NCBI RefSeq assembly: GCF_026745355.1 | Contig: NC_079205.1 | Location: 63,040,915-63,104,914, forward strand | Origin: Beta vulgaris subsp. vulgaris | Lineage: Eukaryota > Streptophyta > Magnoliopsida > Caryophyllales > Amaranthaceae | Direction of reading: 5' to 3' | Length of the DNA: 64,000 nucleotides | Part shown: positions 1 to 11,376 of the stretch, one piece after another | Layout of the letters: each line of letters begins with the position of its first letter | Position numbering within the stretch: position 1 is the first letter of the stretch | Position numbers and translations under genes: made by a program | Notes under the pieces: generated by a model | Told to the model about the DNA's origin: nothing | Databases searched by the model: none | What the model saw: the letters and a program-made list of their open reading frames with translations, nothing else

Positions 1-248
1 AACTGATTTACTTCATTGCATTCGTGTAAACATAATAGTGAAATACATGGGTATTAAATAGCCTAACACATAACAAAGTGATAGCTAAAAGTAAGGGAGA
101 ACCATCCCATGATCCCACAACTTACTAACTAATACTAACCCACTAACCACATGCTCCTAAATAACCGAAAGTACTGATAATAATTTGACTAATTAATTGA
201 CTCAAAAATAACAAACTATTTAAAATAAATTTGAAGTATTAATTCCAA
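1..248. other. Unclassified AT-rich DNA left of the G1 break
   Basis: No gene or known element is recognised here. The stretch directly abuts position 249, where homology to the GH17 catalytic exon (and to 56835 onward) stops abruptly, so one edge is a rearrangement or insertion breakpoint. Confidence 0.4.
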
Positions 249-3045
249 CAATCATTAGTTGTTAGAAAGTTAATAATTGGTGTAATATATGATAAGTTTT
301 GAAATTTGGAATGTGATGGTGGAAAAGTGTTTATAAGTAAGGTCATATCAACGGCTGTTGACACCATAATTTGGCTCCCTAAGTTGTTTGCATTTAGCGC
401 ATTTAGAATATTTTGCATAGCTGGTTCCATCGATGAGGCTTGTTCATCACTAGGATGGATTTCATTTCCAACAGCGATGTACTTGATTGATGTTGCATAG
501 GGGACGACGTTGGTCTCAACCCAATCGTCGGCGGCCGATTGATCGGACGCTATACATACAATGTCTTCGTTGCGGACACCCAACATGAGTTTAATGTTTG
601 TTCCTTGTAAGGCTTCGAGTGTCGGGTGATCGGGATCATAGAGTCTCATGGCTCCTATTTGATTGGATTCGTAGAGGTTTACCACATCTTGAGCACAAGG
701 TAAGTTGTCTCCTAATCTTCCATAACATACTCCGATTGTTGCGTCTGATATACAAAATTTACTCATTAGTACAATTTTAGATGTAATGCGTAGCGTGTGC
801 TGCGCAAAGGCTGCCTAATTTCGATTGATCTCGCGCGAGCTTAAAATAAGAGATTCAAATACATATTGAATTGTATGTTTTGGCTATATTGATAATTTTC
901 ATCCCATGCTTAGCTTGCATTATTGCTCACAAATACTCGGGCCCATATAAAAAAAAATTCAGTCCAAAATTTGTGAAATTAATTTTACCATCAATCTATA
1001 AGCAAGATATGTTGCAGTACAACGTAACTACCCTTAAGAGCTTTTTTAATTTATTATTTTTTTTTTCATTTTCAGTTTTTTAATATAAAATAAAATAAAA
1101 AACAATTATATGAAAATTAGAAAGAGACGTTTATAGTCAACATTGTGGCTGTCAATTTTCGAATTAAAAATGCTTAGTATTAGCATGGATTATATTAAGT
1201 TCACTATACAAACTATACTTCTAACATAAGAAAACTAGAAATTTTCGAAAGCATAAAATCTCGCCAACTGCCAACGAAAAACACTAATTAGATAAATCTT
1301 AGATCGCTAAAAAAGAGATGAAATATAGTGAATCCTATATAAACCGTACCAAATAACCATACCTCGAAATAATTCATTATAATTTTATAGGTCAATTCGG
1401 TTATGAACATAAAATGTTCATAAATGAAAGATTCTATAAATTGTCCGATTCCAAATATTACATTTATCCCATCTGACATTGACTTAATTATTACCAAAAT
1501 CAACTTTAAGAAGTATATTAAACTTAAATGTGCAAAACTGGATGACTCATCACCTTATAGCTCAAAAGAAAGATACAACTTTTCTGAAATGGCAAAGGCC
1601 CACGTACAGTAGCTCATCAGGTCCCCAATAATTAAACTCAAACAAAAGTACTACAACTCTAGAACAAAATCGAATTAATTCCTGCCGGCCGAGAATACAA
1701 ATTAAAAACCAAATGAGAAGTATTACATCTTTTCCTTTTACACAAATTAGTAAAATAAACGGTCTAATTATAATTTAAAATTACACAAACTCAAGCCTAC
1801 AATCTACTAACAAGCTTATCCGTCTCACTCTAATCCAACACTATTTCTAAAAATCTCGTTCCAACTTAGTCGTCTCTTCTCCTTTCATTTTTTCCCTTTT
1901 AATATCGAACTACAGCAAACAATTTTATATATTAACCTGATAGTCTTACAAAATTGATTAAACTATTCACTAAATGGATTAAAGAATGTGAGAACTAAGT
2001 GGATTAAATTGATCACTAAATAGATTAAACTAGTCACTAATTCAGAAAAATGGTATTTTCTCTTCTTAATAGTGAGCTAAAGTCGTTGTCTTATTTTAAA
2101 TTTAAAAAAGGAAGACCTCTTACAAGACCAACTGTTCCTTTTATTCTACACAATTTAATTTTAATGTTTGTCAATGTAGAACTTTGACCACTAATCAATT
2201 ACGCATAAGTAAAATTTATATAGAAAGTCGATATGTAGAAAATACTTCATATACGTTTAAGATGAATCTAATAATATTCCACATGACTGTATTTTTCCTA
2301 ATCAATCTACAAATCACAAATGATGACTAAAGTTAAGTATATGAATAGTATTAAAGTACAAATGCATAAAAAAAAACACAAAGTGTCCAATTGGATCAAC
2401 GTTTCGCTTTGATCAACCTGATCTAGCTAGACATGCAAGATCTTTTGGAAAATTTTCTAGGAAAAGAGTGAGGACGAAGCCCTAATACATTAATATGTTT
2501 CTGATAAAATTTGATCACACAAACTCAAGGTTCAAACCTTTTACTAGTTACTAGACTAAATAATTGAACTTTTTCATTAAAAATCAATTGGAACACATGA
2601 TATGTCGGTGGGTATGGATCCATTTCCGATCCAAACTTCAAACAAAAATAGAAAGATCTTCACAAAATAAAATGGAGCAAAATTTGCAACAAAATAAAAT
2701 GAAAAATAGAGCAAAGATTTAGGACGAAGCCTAAATGAGAGAGACTTAATTTAGTCATCCACTCATACAATCATATAGCTAGCATTCCTATAAGCTCCCC
2801 CTAATTTTCTTTCTGGTGTGTTTTTAAGTTTTTAATAAACTTAGAATTTTCGCAAATTGAAATTCTATCCAACTTATCTTCTACTGTACTAATTTCAGGA
2901 GCAAAATGTGTAATAATTGCCAAAGAGAAAGAGCCTAAAACAGTTTACTTGAGAGATCAGAGAACATAATAGATGTACCTGTGGGATGTAGGCTTAGCAA
3001 TAGAAATGCTATGGTGGAAATGTAAAGCGAAATGGGGAAGGCCAT
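249..3045 (-). pseudogene. G1: truncated GH17 beta-1,3-glucanase (PR-2 type)
   Basis: This is the 5' half of a GH17 endo-1,3-beta-glucanase on the minus strand. Exon 1 is 3045-2979 (67 nt, signal peptide beginning MAFPISLYIS, followed by a leucine-rich core). The intron is 2978-745 with GT and AG ends. Exon 2 starts at 744, in frame through a phase-1 junction, with ATIGVCYGRLGDNLP. The exon keeps the VGNEI motif with the acid/base glutamate, then runs out of homology near 249. The frame hits a stop at 239-241, giving a tail NDCWN. The second half of the barrel, including the nucleophile strand and the C-terminal FDEN and YGQLNF motifs, is absent, so no active enzyme can be made. It is a direct-repeat copy of G8 (56835 onward). 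It lacks the frameshifts seen in the matching part of G8, so those arose in G8 after the copies separated. Confidence 0.85.
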
Positions 3046-3149
3046 GGGAGAATTCATGTGCATATATAGAATCGGAGGTCTTAGACAAAATTTAAAAAGA
3101 AGCAAAAGTAACTTTTATGATGATTGCAATTACTTCCAATTATATGCTC

Positions 3150-3161
3150 CTTTATATAGAG
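3150..3161 (-). promoter_or_regulatory. TATA box of G1
   Basis: On the minus strand the sequence reads TCTATATAAAGG, about 105 bp upstream of the exon 1 ATG. The same box lies at the same relative place in G8 (near 60285) and, slightly longer, in G7 (45221-45236). Confidence 0.6.
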
Positions 3162-3998
3162 CCAACTAATAAGAAAATGCATGCATGTAGTACAAAGTCA
3201 CGGACACAGGACACTGATCTAATCTTTATTTCCCCCCTCCACCCCACCTGGTAAAAAAATAGCCATATTTATTAGGAATAAAGTTGTTTTTGTCATTTGT
3301 TAATTGTCTGAAAAGTATGATAATCTATATATGGGTGACTGGTGAGACAATGATTTTGACTACCGACAAATAGGACATCTCATACATGTTTTTGCCAGAA
3401 AGATTTAATCACGTACAAGTTTAGAAAAATAAACTGCATTTATTTGCTTTTCTCAATTGTGTTGGTATTAAAACCTTTTGCTGAAAACTTTTATTTTCTA
3501 AACACTTTTTGGTGTAAATCTTGTTTTTTTAAAAAAAAAAAAAATTTTATCACTCTTGACGATGTCATCTCCTCTGGTCACGATTTCAGTTGACGATTCA
3601 TGTTAGCCGACCCCAATCACCTTGAGAATAAGGCTTAATTGTTGTTGTTGTTGGTATGAACACGGCCTTCTTAACTTCCAACATAAAGTCATATGACCCT
3701 GGTCCTTTTCAGGCAATAATTTCTTTTGGGATTCATAAGAGGTGATCATGGGTTAGTTTGGGTATAGGATTTTTCCCATAAAAGTGTCCCTCTCCGAGCA
3801 AATTAGTCGGGTTAGGCCCAACATTCAAGCAAATTAAAATTATATTGTGCCTAAACACGAGAAGAACAAGAATGACTTTTTCACATTTTTCTAGGCCATG
3901 GGCTGAATTACACTGAAATTTATGTTTCAATTATGAAGCGTTTAAATCGTCACTCCCTCCTAATTTTATACCGGTCTTTATATCTAAAATAATACTTA

Positions 3999-4453
3999 AT
4001 CCATCTTATAATATAGTACTTATTTCTTTTTTTTCAGGAGAACTAAGGAGAATGAAGAGAGTGGTAGGATTCTAAAAAAAAGGAAAATTCTACGTGGTGA
4101 CCTTTAAGTTTTAACTTTTCTATATGGTGGCAAAGAAAAAAAAGTTGAAACTTGAAAGCCACCATATTAAATTTTCTAATAAAGAAAAAACAAATGAAGT
4201 ACTTTTCTCTTAGAAATACTTCTTTATATTCTTTTTCCTTAAAAATAAATCAAAATGACAATAAATTTTTCTTGAAATGGTGCAAAGTAATAAATAGGAG
4301 CACACGTTTTTAAATAAAGATATGAATATTTTGAAAAGTTTGTGTAAAAATTGAGGAAAACTTAGTCCAATAAATTGATAAGGAATAAAGTAGGCACAAT
4401 ATTTTAGGATACTAAAAATAAAATGTAGGCACTATAATATGAGACAGATGGAG
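3999..4453. mobile_element. Stowaway-like MITE (left copy)
   Basis: Degenerate inverted termini related to CTCCATCTTATAATATAG at the left, and ending GAGACAGATGGAG at the right, are flanked by TA on both sides. The element is 455 bp and has no coding capacity. The same element sits at 61133-61586, so it was present before the segmental duplication. Confidence 0.5.
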
Positions 4454-5464
4454 TAAAATATAATTTTAAAAAAGTGGAAGTTTATATGGACTATGATATG
4501 ACTTTGAGTCATAGCCTACATTGCTTCACACAGTGACACAGCTCAACCCAAAGACTAGTTCGCGTTTTTGTCACAAAGACTAGTTGCATGATTCATTGTG
4601 TCGATCTTTGATCCATCTAAGCGCCGGCGTGCACGAGAGCCAATAAACAGGGATAACTTTTATGATTATTTAGAAAAACAACTTGGCCTACTCCAAGTAG
4701 ACAGGTAGTAGGTTGATTGAATTGGGCAGTTTGTACCGATTCATAATTCGGAGTTGGTAGGCCACGATTTGGATCAAGGACTCACAACTAGGTAGAACAG
4801 TCCAAACCCGATGTCTCACTACATGGCTTTTGTACAGTGCCATTATCTATATATATTGCTTTAAGTAATGTATAATATCATTGCAGAAAAAAATGTATTG
4901 TTTGATATAGTGTACACGTATTATTGTTTACTTCTTATTGCTCTTTTGATCATATCGTTTTTCAGTACTTGATAATATAGCTTTTGCTATATTAGTATTA
5001 AAATTATACTACATCGTCCTAAAAAATTTGATCATTTGTTGGGACACATAGTTTAAAGTGATAAGTTGTAGTGTGGTTATAAATGCTTCTTTTTAGAATA
5101 TTTTGGCTTATGTATGTTGGTCCAAATTTGAAAGTTATCTAACTTCAATTGTTGTTGTCCCACATTGGCGAAGAACAAAGTTGTACCCTAATTTATTTAG
5201 AGAAATATTCCATAATTTGTTAAACATATTGCGCGCCGCCACCACTATCCATCAGTTTTCACATGCATGCCGGCTTGGCATACAGTTCCCACTCTATCTC
5301 TTGGAGTCAAGATTAGTGGGATATTTTTTTTTATTAGATTAGGAGAGAGAAATTTAGGTAGTTTTGTGTTGATAAAGTTATAGTTTAGGCCAAAAGGTTG
5401 TAAGACACAGTATCTTCGTTGTAGCCACGGTGGGGAAGAAGGGGGCCAAAAGCGCGGAAGTCCG

Positions 5465-6501
5465 ATGGAATCAGAGGGGAAAACTCCGGTGAAAGCACTT
5501 GTAAAGACTCGAGGGCCTGCTTCGGACTCTCAAGCTAAGAAGACGAGATCAATTGAAGAGGAAATGGGCATAGAAGCATTGGAATTTGGAGGTTTTGAAG
5601 TGGGTGAGATTTTGACACCAAAGGAATCGATTATCCAAATTCGACAACAATTGGAGTTGAATCGTACATTTTCGGAGTGGATACATCAATTCATCACCCT
5701 GATAATCCAGAAGGACAAGCAGTACAATCTTCAGGTAATCGTTTACCAATATTGCAGCAGTTTAATGAAGTGATTGATGATGAAATTGAAATTGAGATAG
5801 ATAAGAATCAACCTAAGATTCAGATTGGCTTAGATGATATTCAAGAAGAAGTAGACTATTGGAACTCAGCTATCATTTATCATGTGTTGGGGGCAAACCC
5901 TCCTACAATGGTGATGGAAGGTTTTGTAAGGCGTATTTGGAGGAATTTGGGCGTGGACAAAGTGGGAATGGTAGAAAAGGGGATTTTCATTGTAAGGTTT
6001 AATTCAATGGAAAATAGAGATAAGGTTGTTAATGGCAGATACCCATTTTTTGATGGCAAGCCAGTGATGATTAAAGCGTGGTATCAGGATATGGATTTCA
6101 AGAGGGGTGAGGTTAGACAAGTACCTAAATGGGTGCAACTTGACTTGGATTTCAAATATTAGGGTCAGAGATGTTTGACGAAAATTGTTAGCAAGGTTGG
6201 GAAGTATCTGAAGGTTGATAATGCTACGCTGAAAAGAGAGAAATTGCAGTTGGCTAAGGTTTTGGTTGAGGTTGACATAACTCAATCTTGTCCAGATGAA
6301 ATCATTTTTGAAAATGAGAAGAAAAAGGATACAAGGGTGCATGTTACTTGTGATTGGAAGCCTACATACTGTAAAGACTGTATGTTTTTTGGTCATGATG
6401 TTCACACTTGCAGAAAGAGGAAGAAACATATATGGGTGCCTAGACAGCAAGGGGAAAAGCAAAGAGAAGTGGTGGTTTGCAACACAAGCTCCACAAGTTG
6501 A
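5465..6501 (+). pseudogene. LINE ORF1 (gag-like, zinc knuckle), broken
   Basis: The frame opens with ATG GAA TCA at 5465. The centre, with VMEGFVRRIWRNLGVDKVG and FDGKPVMIKAWYQDMDF, resembles the DUF4283-type domain that precedes zinc knuckles in plant LINE ORF1 proteins. A CX2CX4HX4C knuckle (CKDCMFFGHDVHTC) follows near 6370-6415. Two lesions are visible: a one-base loss at about 5681, where the right copy reads TGGATGACATC, and an in-frame TAG at 6160-6162 after DLDFKY, where a tryptophan codon is likely ancestral. The TAG is shared with the right copy and so predates the duplication. Confidence 0.8.
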
Positions 6502-6675
6502 TGCTGATAGATTCCAGCCTGCTAGTAGAGTGATGAGAACACCAAAAAGCCCACAACATAGAACTATTATTAGGAATCTTTTCACTGCAATAATGGATGA
6601 AAATAAAGAGGAGAAGGATGGTGAGATGGACAATGAGATGACTGATGATGATGGAGAGAGGTCTCTCCTCCCCAA

Positions 6676-9571
6676 ATGTATAAAATTTGTATATGGAATG
6701 TCAGGGGCTTGAATAGTCCTAGGAAGCAGATTGTTGTGAGGAATTTTATTTCTCAGCACACTGTAGGAGTAGTTAGGTTGCTGGAGACAAAGGTAAAGCT
6801 CCTGCTATGGAAAAGCTTTATCAAGTAATGTTTCAAAATTGGTGCTTCACTTCAAATGCTGCATTCATAAGGATGGCAGGGTGATCTTGGCCTGGAATCC
6901 AAGTGTTTTCACTATAGATATAAAGGGTGGTGCAAGTTAGTGTATCCACTATTTTATAACTCCAAAGAATGGTACAATAGGTTTTAATTATACAATGGCG
7001 TATGCTTTCAATTATAAAAATAGTAGAGAGGTGTTGTGGAAAGAAATGGGAGAAATTGCAAGTGCAGTGAGGGGTCCATGGATGGTAGGAAGGGACTGCA
7101 ACTGTGTTTTGTCTAGTGATGAGAGAATTGGGGCTCAAGTTTGGAGTTGGAAAACTGAACCACTTAGATTATGCCTGATTCAATGTGATTTACATTATCT
7201 GAGTAGTAGGATGACAACCTCTATACATGGAATAATAAATAGGAGGGGAAACCTAGAGTGTATGTTAAGCTTAGCAGAATTTTTGGGAATAAATAAAAAT
7301 GGGAGGAAGAGTACCCTAATGTGCCTTTCTTAATGAGGGTGAATTTTGAGCATTGCCCAACAATCATCTCAGTTTATCCTAGGCCTGACAATATCAAAAG
7401 GCCTTTTAAATACTTTACCATATGGAGTACTTCTAGAAGCTTTGAGGGGATAATCAGGCAATGTTGGTCTGAAGCAATAAGTGGAAATAAAATGTATAAA
7501 GTGGTTTAAAAGCTTAAGTTGGTGAAAAAAAGTTTAAAAGAGCTTAATAGAAATGGCTTTCTAGAGACTCAAGCCGAAGCTTTGAAAGCCTTTGCTTATA
7601 TGGAGGAAGTAAAATGCATAATCAACCTGGTGACGTAGATGCTGCCAATGAGGAATTGAGGGTTGTAGTTGATTACAAGCTCAAACAAGGGGCTTATATG
7701 TCTTTTTTGAAGTAGAAAACCAAGGTTGCTTGAGTTAGAGATGGAGATGAAAACTCATCTCTATTCAATCAAAGTATCAGACAAAAAAGAATCAAAAACT
7801 ATGTGTATGGCATTCATAATATGAGTGGTTCTTGACATGATTCTATAGAGGTTGTGAAGTGAGCTTTCTTAGAATACTACCATAAGCTCCTGGGTGATGC
7901 TGGTGTGAGGCATACAGCTGTGAATAGGGAGCTTGTGAGATCAGGTAACATCCTAACTCAGGATCACAAGAATCTTTTGAATGCTCCATACAATGATGAT
8001 GATGTTAAGAGAGCTATGTTTTCTATTGATGGAAATAAAGCCCCTGGCCCTGATGGATTTGGTGGTTTTTTTTTGTGATGCTTGGAACATTGTTGGGAGT
8101 GAGGTGACAGAAGAAATATTGGATTTTTTCAATCATGGTAAAATGCTGAAACCTTTAAATACCACTTTATTCACTTTAATTTGATCCCTAAAACTTCTTG
8201 CCCAAAAGCTGTTAGTGAATTCAGACGTATAGCATGTTGCAACACCATTTACAAGTTTATAACCAAAATAATTTGTAATAGGCTTAGGATGGTTTTACCA
8301 GATGTGATTGTGGAGACACAAGGTGCTTTTGTTCATAGCAGGCATATTGTCCATAACATTATGATTATTCAAGACCTTGTTAGGCATTATAATAGGAAGA
8401 ATGCTCCACGAAGCTGTATTATAAATCTTGTTATGCAAAAAACATATGACACTGTTGACTGGGGTTTTTTATAGGACATGTTGATTGCCTTCGATTTCCC
8501 TGAAAGATTTGTGAAAATTGTAGTGAAATGTGTCTGTACTCCTAAATTTTCACTAATGATTAAGGGTGAAGTTCATGGGATTTTTTTTAGTCTAAGAGAG
8601 GTTTAAGGTAGGGAGACCCTATCTTTCCCCTGCTTTTTGTTATTTGCATGGAGTATTTAGTTAGAATATTGGGGAAGATATGTTAGATGGATCAGTTTCA
8701 CTTTCATCCCAGATGCACTCCTATGAAATTAACTCATCTAAGCTTTGCTGATGACTTGATTCTCTGCACTAAGGGAGACTATGCTTCTGTTCATCTGATG
8801 CTTAAAGCCTTCAAGTTGTTCTCTAAGTCCTCAAGCCTGAAGACTAATGTGCAGAAATCCTTTTTCTATTGTTGTGGGATAGAGGAGAGTGAGGTGACTA
8901 GAATACATCAAGTTTCTGGCATTAGGAGAGGTACACCGGCTTTTAAATATTTGGGTGTTCCCATTTATTTTAAAATAATCTCTATTGCTCAATGTGACTG
9001 TTTGGTTGAGAAAATGACTGTAAAAGTTAGAGTTTGAAGCACAAGGAATATTTCATACACTGGAATAGTTCAACTTATAAACTGTGTCCTTATGAGCATC
9101 CATGTCTATTAGGCTCAAATCTTTGTTCTCCCTCAAAGAGTCATTCATGATGTTGAGAATGAGTGTAGAACCTTCTTGTGGACGGAAAATTACTTTAGTT
9201 CTACAAGGGGATATGTGGCTTAGCTTGGCTGGAACTTTGCAAGAGCAAAAGCACATGTGGTTTGCATGTGAAAAGTTGGAATAGAGCAAGTCTGGTTAAA
9301 TATGTGTAGGCAATAGCCAACAAAAAGGACAATGTCTGGGTGAAGTGGGTGCACAATGTGTATAAAGGGAGCAGATTGGTGGAATTACCAGCCATCTAGT
9401 GGTAGCAGTTGGTATTGGAAAAGTGTGTGTGAGATTAAAAAAGAGAAAATCAAGCTTCTATACAGTAGGCATGAGATCCAAAGGCTTCAAAAGTACTCTA
9501 TTAAAGAGGTGTATCAACAGTTGATTGCTCCTAGAGAACAGGTTCATCGGGCGTGCAAAAACAAATTCTAA
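6676..9571 (+). pseudogene. LINE ORF2 (endonuclease and reverse transcriptase), broken
   Basis: It starts at ATG 6676 with an AP-type endonuclease opening (CIWNVRGLNSP, then LLETK near 6780). Further on come the reverse-transcriptase landmarks: NKAPGPDGF (about 8030), FRRIACCNTIYKFITKIICN (about 8220), TYDTVDW (about 8445) and the catalytic block LSFADDLILC (about 8735-8770). Frameshifts and stops break it into many pieces, for example at 6789, 7507, 8078, 8184 and 8474. Related plant LINEs continue into a zinc-binding zf-RVT domain; here the sequence stops at QQLIAPREQVHR, just inside that region. No activity is possible. Confidence 0.8.
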
Positions 9572-10004
9572 TAGATTCACAGAAAATATTCGGACGTGCA
9601 AAAACAAATTCCAACAAAAACAGTCCCAACTTCAAAAAGGCATAACTCCTTGACTAGAAATCTCCTTCGGACGTGCCACCTATCGTTGGAAAGCTCTTCA
9701 AGTCTAGTTTCGAAATCTGTTGGAGTTACTCGATTCTAAGAATCACATCAAAAGTATACATAACTCTTTTTACATGTCTCCTAATGATTTTTCGCTTCGT
9801 TTTCGCTTAAACTCATATTATAAAATATCCATGACGATCCTTATGTATTGTAGCTTCCTTTCAAGTGCTCCTAATCCTCAAGCTTAGCTAATCGTACTCC
9901 AAATACCTTCTCATTACCTGAAATTCATAAAAAAACAAGAAAACATACCGAATAGGAGTAGAATAACATAACTTAAGAATGTGATGCAATAATGAACCTA
10001 AATA
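9572..10004. other. Unclassified repeat debris
   Basis: No gene is seen. A motif CGTGCAAAAACAAATTC occurs twice (9552 and 9596). This DNA and the stretch after 10570 probably formed one segment before the Helitron inserted between them. Confidence 0.35.
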
Positions 10005-10570
10005 TCTATTATATAAGAGAAGGGAGGAAAAATGGTGTCCTCTTTTGAAATGCCTATTTTACCCCCTTCTCTTTCTAAATTACAGATTCACTTATAAATC
10101 AAAGGGGCTTCAAATCATAAATTTTTTTCATAATTATAACAATCACTCACAAGTCAACTAAAATCATAAAATTGCATAATTTACATTATGCAAATCACTA
10201 AAATGAGAAAACTTTACAAACTACAACCTATGAAAAAATTGATTTGAAATCAAAGTGTCCACTTTCTTTACAAATTATGAAGTATTGTACTTAATTCAAA
10301 AATCAACTAAAAAATTATAATATTAGAAATCATAAATAAATTCAATAAAATTTCTATTTTGTTCATAGAATTTAACTTTGCAAAGTAAAAAAAAAAAAAA
10401 CACAAAAGAATGAGATACTTAAGTGACAGAAACTAAACCAATCAAATTTTACAACTAAAAACAATTATACTTCGTATGTCGAATGTTCAAATTTTGACTC
10501 TTATGCCGAAGAAAATCGAGTTTCTGTTTCGAAAAAAATTCAAGCACGCATCGCGTGCAAAAAATTCTAG
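10005..10570 (+). mobile_element. Small non-autonomous Helitron
   Basis: The element starts with TC after an A (10004) and ends CTAG followed by T (10571), the host A/T insertion pattern of Helitrons. Eight bases before the CTAG is a perfect six-pair hairpin, GCACGC-ATC-GCGTGC (10544-10558). It is 566 bp long, very AT-rich, and has no Rep/helicase coding, so it would depend on an autonomous relative. Confidence 0.75.
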
Positions 10571-10830
10571 TATGAAACTAAATGCTCTAAAATACAACCT
10601 AAATGCACCTAAAAACTATATATACTATGACTTATCAAGCAACATGGTACCCTTACACGAAAATGAACGCAAGGAATTCCGCATTCCTTACTAATCTTTG
10701 TTTGGCAAGAGAATCAGCAACCAATGTTGGCACTGCGACCTTTATGCGAGATTGAGATATTGAGCCATGTCTTTCGAGCGTTGAAGATGTAATTTATTGG
10801 AAGTTTAAGTTCCACATAGAGTCTTACTCG
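10571..10830. other. Unclassified repeat debris
   Basis: This is probably the continuation of the segment interrupted by the Helitron. No coding sequence or termini were recognised. Confidence 0.3.
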
Positions 10831-10839
10831 AGTAACGCA

Positions 10840-10994
10840 GTCAAGCAAAAAACTAATTTCAAGTTTTAAATAAATGATAGGGACACAATTTTTCAAGCCA
10901 AATTATAGAAAATGTGGAACTAAATATAGAAAGAAGAACTATATTTTGGGACACCCAAAATGGAAATAAGAACTATATTTTGGGACGAAGGGAG
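10840..10994. mobile_element. 3' end of a Stowaway-like MITE
   Basis: It ends GGGACGAAGGGAG before TA. The last 150 bp, including a doubled GAACTATATTTTGGGAC motif, resemble the 3' end of the complete MITE at 49744-50088. No matching left terminus was found, so this copy is truncated. Confidence 0.5.
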
Positions 10995-11280
10995 TAATAC
11001 ACATGTTTATAATCTCAATCCAAAATATTAACAACGTGTAATTATTAGGATTCCGACACATGATTTTTGAAATGAAATGTGAGAGTTTAACCACTAATCA
11101 ATTAAAATTTCAATGCTCAATGTTTCAAAGTAAAACATAATAAAATTTTATAATTACATTTTTTATTATAAAAACATATAGACTATAATTATATTGCACT
11201 AGATATAATATTACAAAAAACTTATATAATCAATTATAAACTTTATGAATAATATTATATTTGATAATAGTAATTAACCT

Positions 11281-11307
11281 GAGGGATCGCACGGGCCAAA
11301 ATACTAG
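11281..11307 (+). mobile_element. Helitron-like 3' terminus
   Basis: GGATCGCACGGGCCAAAATA is followed by CTAG at 11304-11307 and then T, which matches a common plant Helitron 3' end. The hairpin is imperfect and the 5' end was not located. Confidence 0.4.
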
Positions 11308-11376
11308 TTATTAAGTACTAAGAAACGATATAATGATCAAAAGAGCATTAAGAAGTAACAAGTGATACGTATATTA

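Larger units (their letters stand above)
3046..5231. other. Upstream flank of G1, shared with G8 and G7
   Basis: No coding sequence is seen. The stretch matches 60178-62350 in the same orientation and, in inverted orientation, 43830-45330 upstream of G7. It contains a Stowaway-like MITE (3999-4453) and the conserved distal block (minus strand, about 4530-4880) found upstream of most genes of the cluster. It ends where the LINE begins at about 5232. Confidence 0.6.
5232..9571 (+). mobile_element. Decayed L1-type LINE (left copy)
   Basis: This is a plant non-LTR retrotransposon on the plus strand. Its left edge is inferred from where the G1/G8 flank stops matching the G7 flank, after a shared AAACATAT. 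ORF1 remnants cover 5465-6500 and ORF2 remnants 6676-9571. Coding similarity fades at about 9570, and no 3' tail or poly(A) is seen there, so the 3' end is lost or cut by other elements. The first 1.6 kb is duplicated at 62350-64000. Confidence 0.85.

Noticed and set aside
6004..6759. Open frame of 251 residues antisense to the LINE, and its counterpart at 63290-63961
   Set aside because: It overlaps recognisable LINE ORF1 and ORF2 sequence on the other strand and is shared only because the segment is duplicated.
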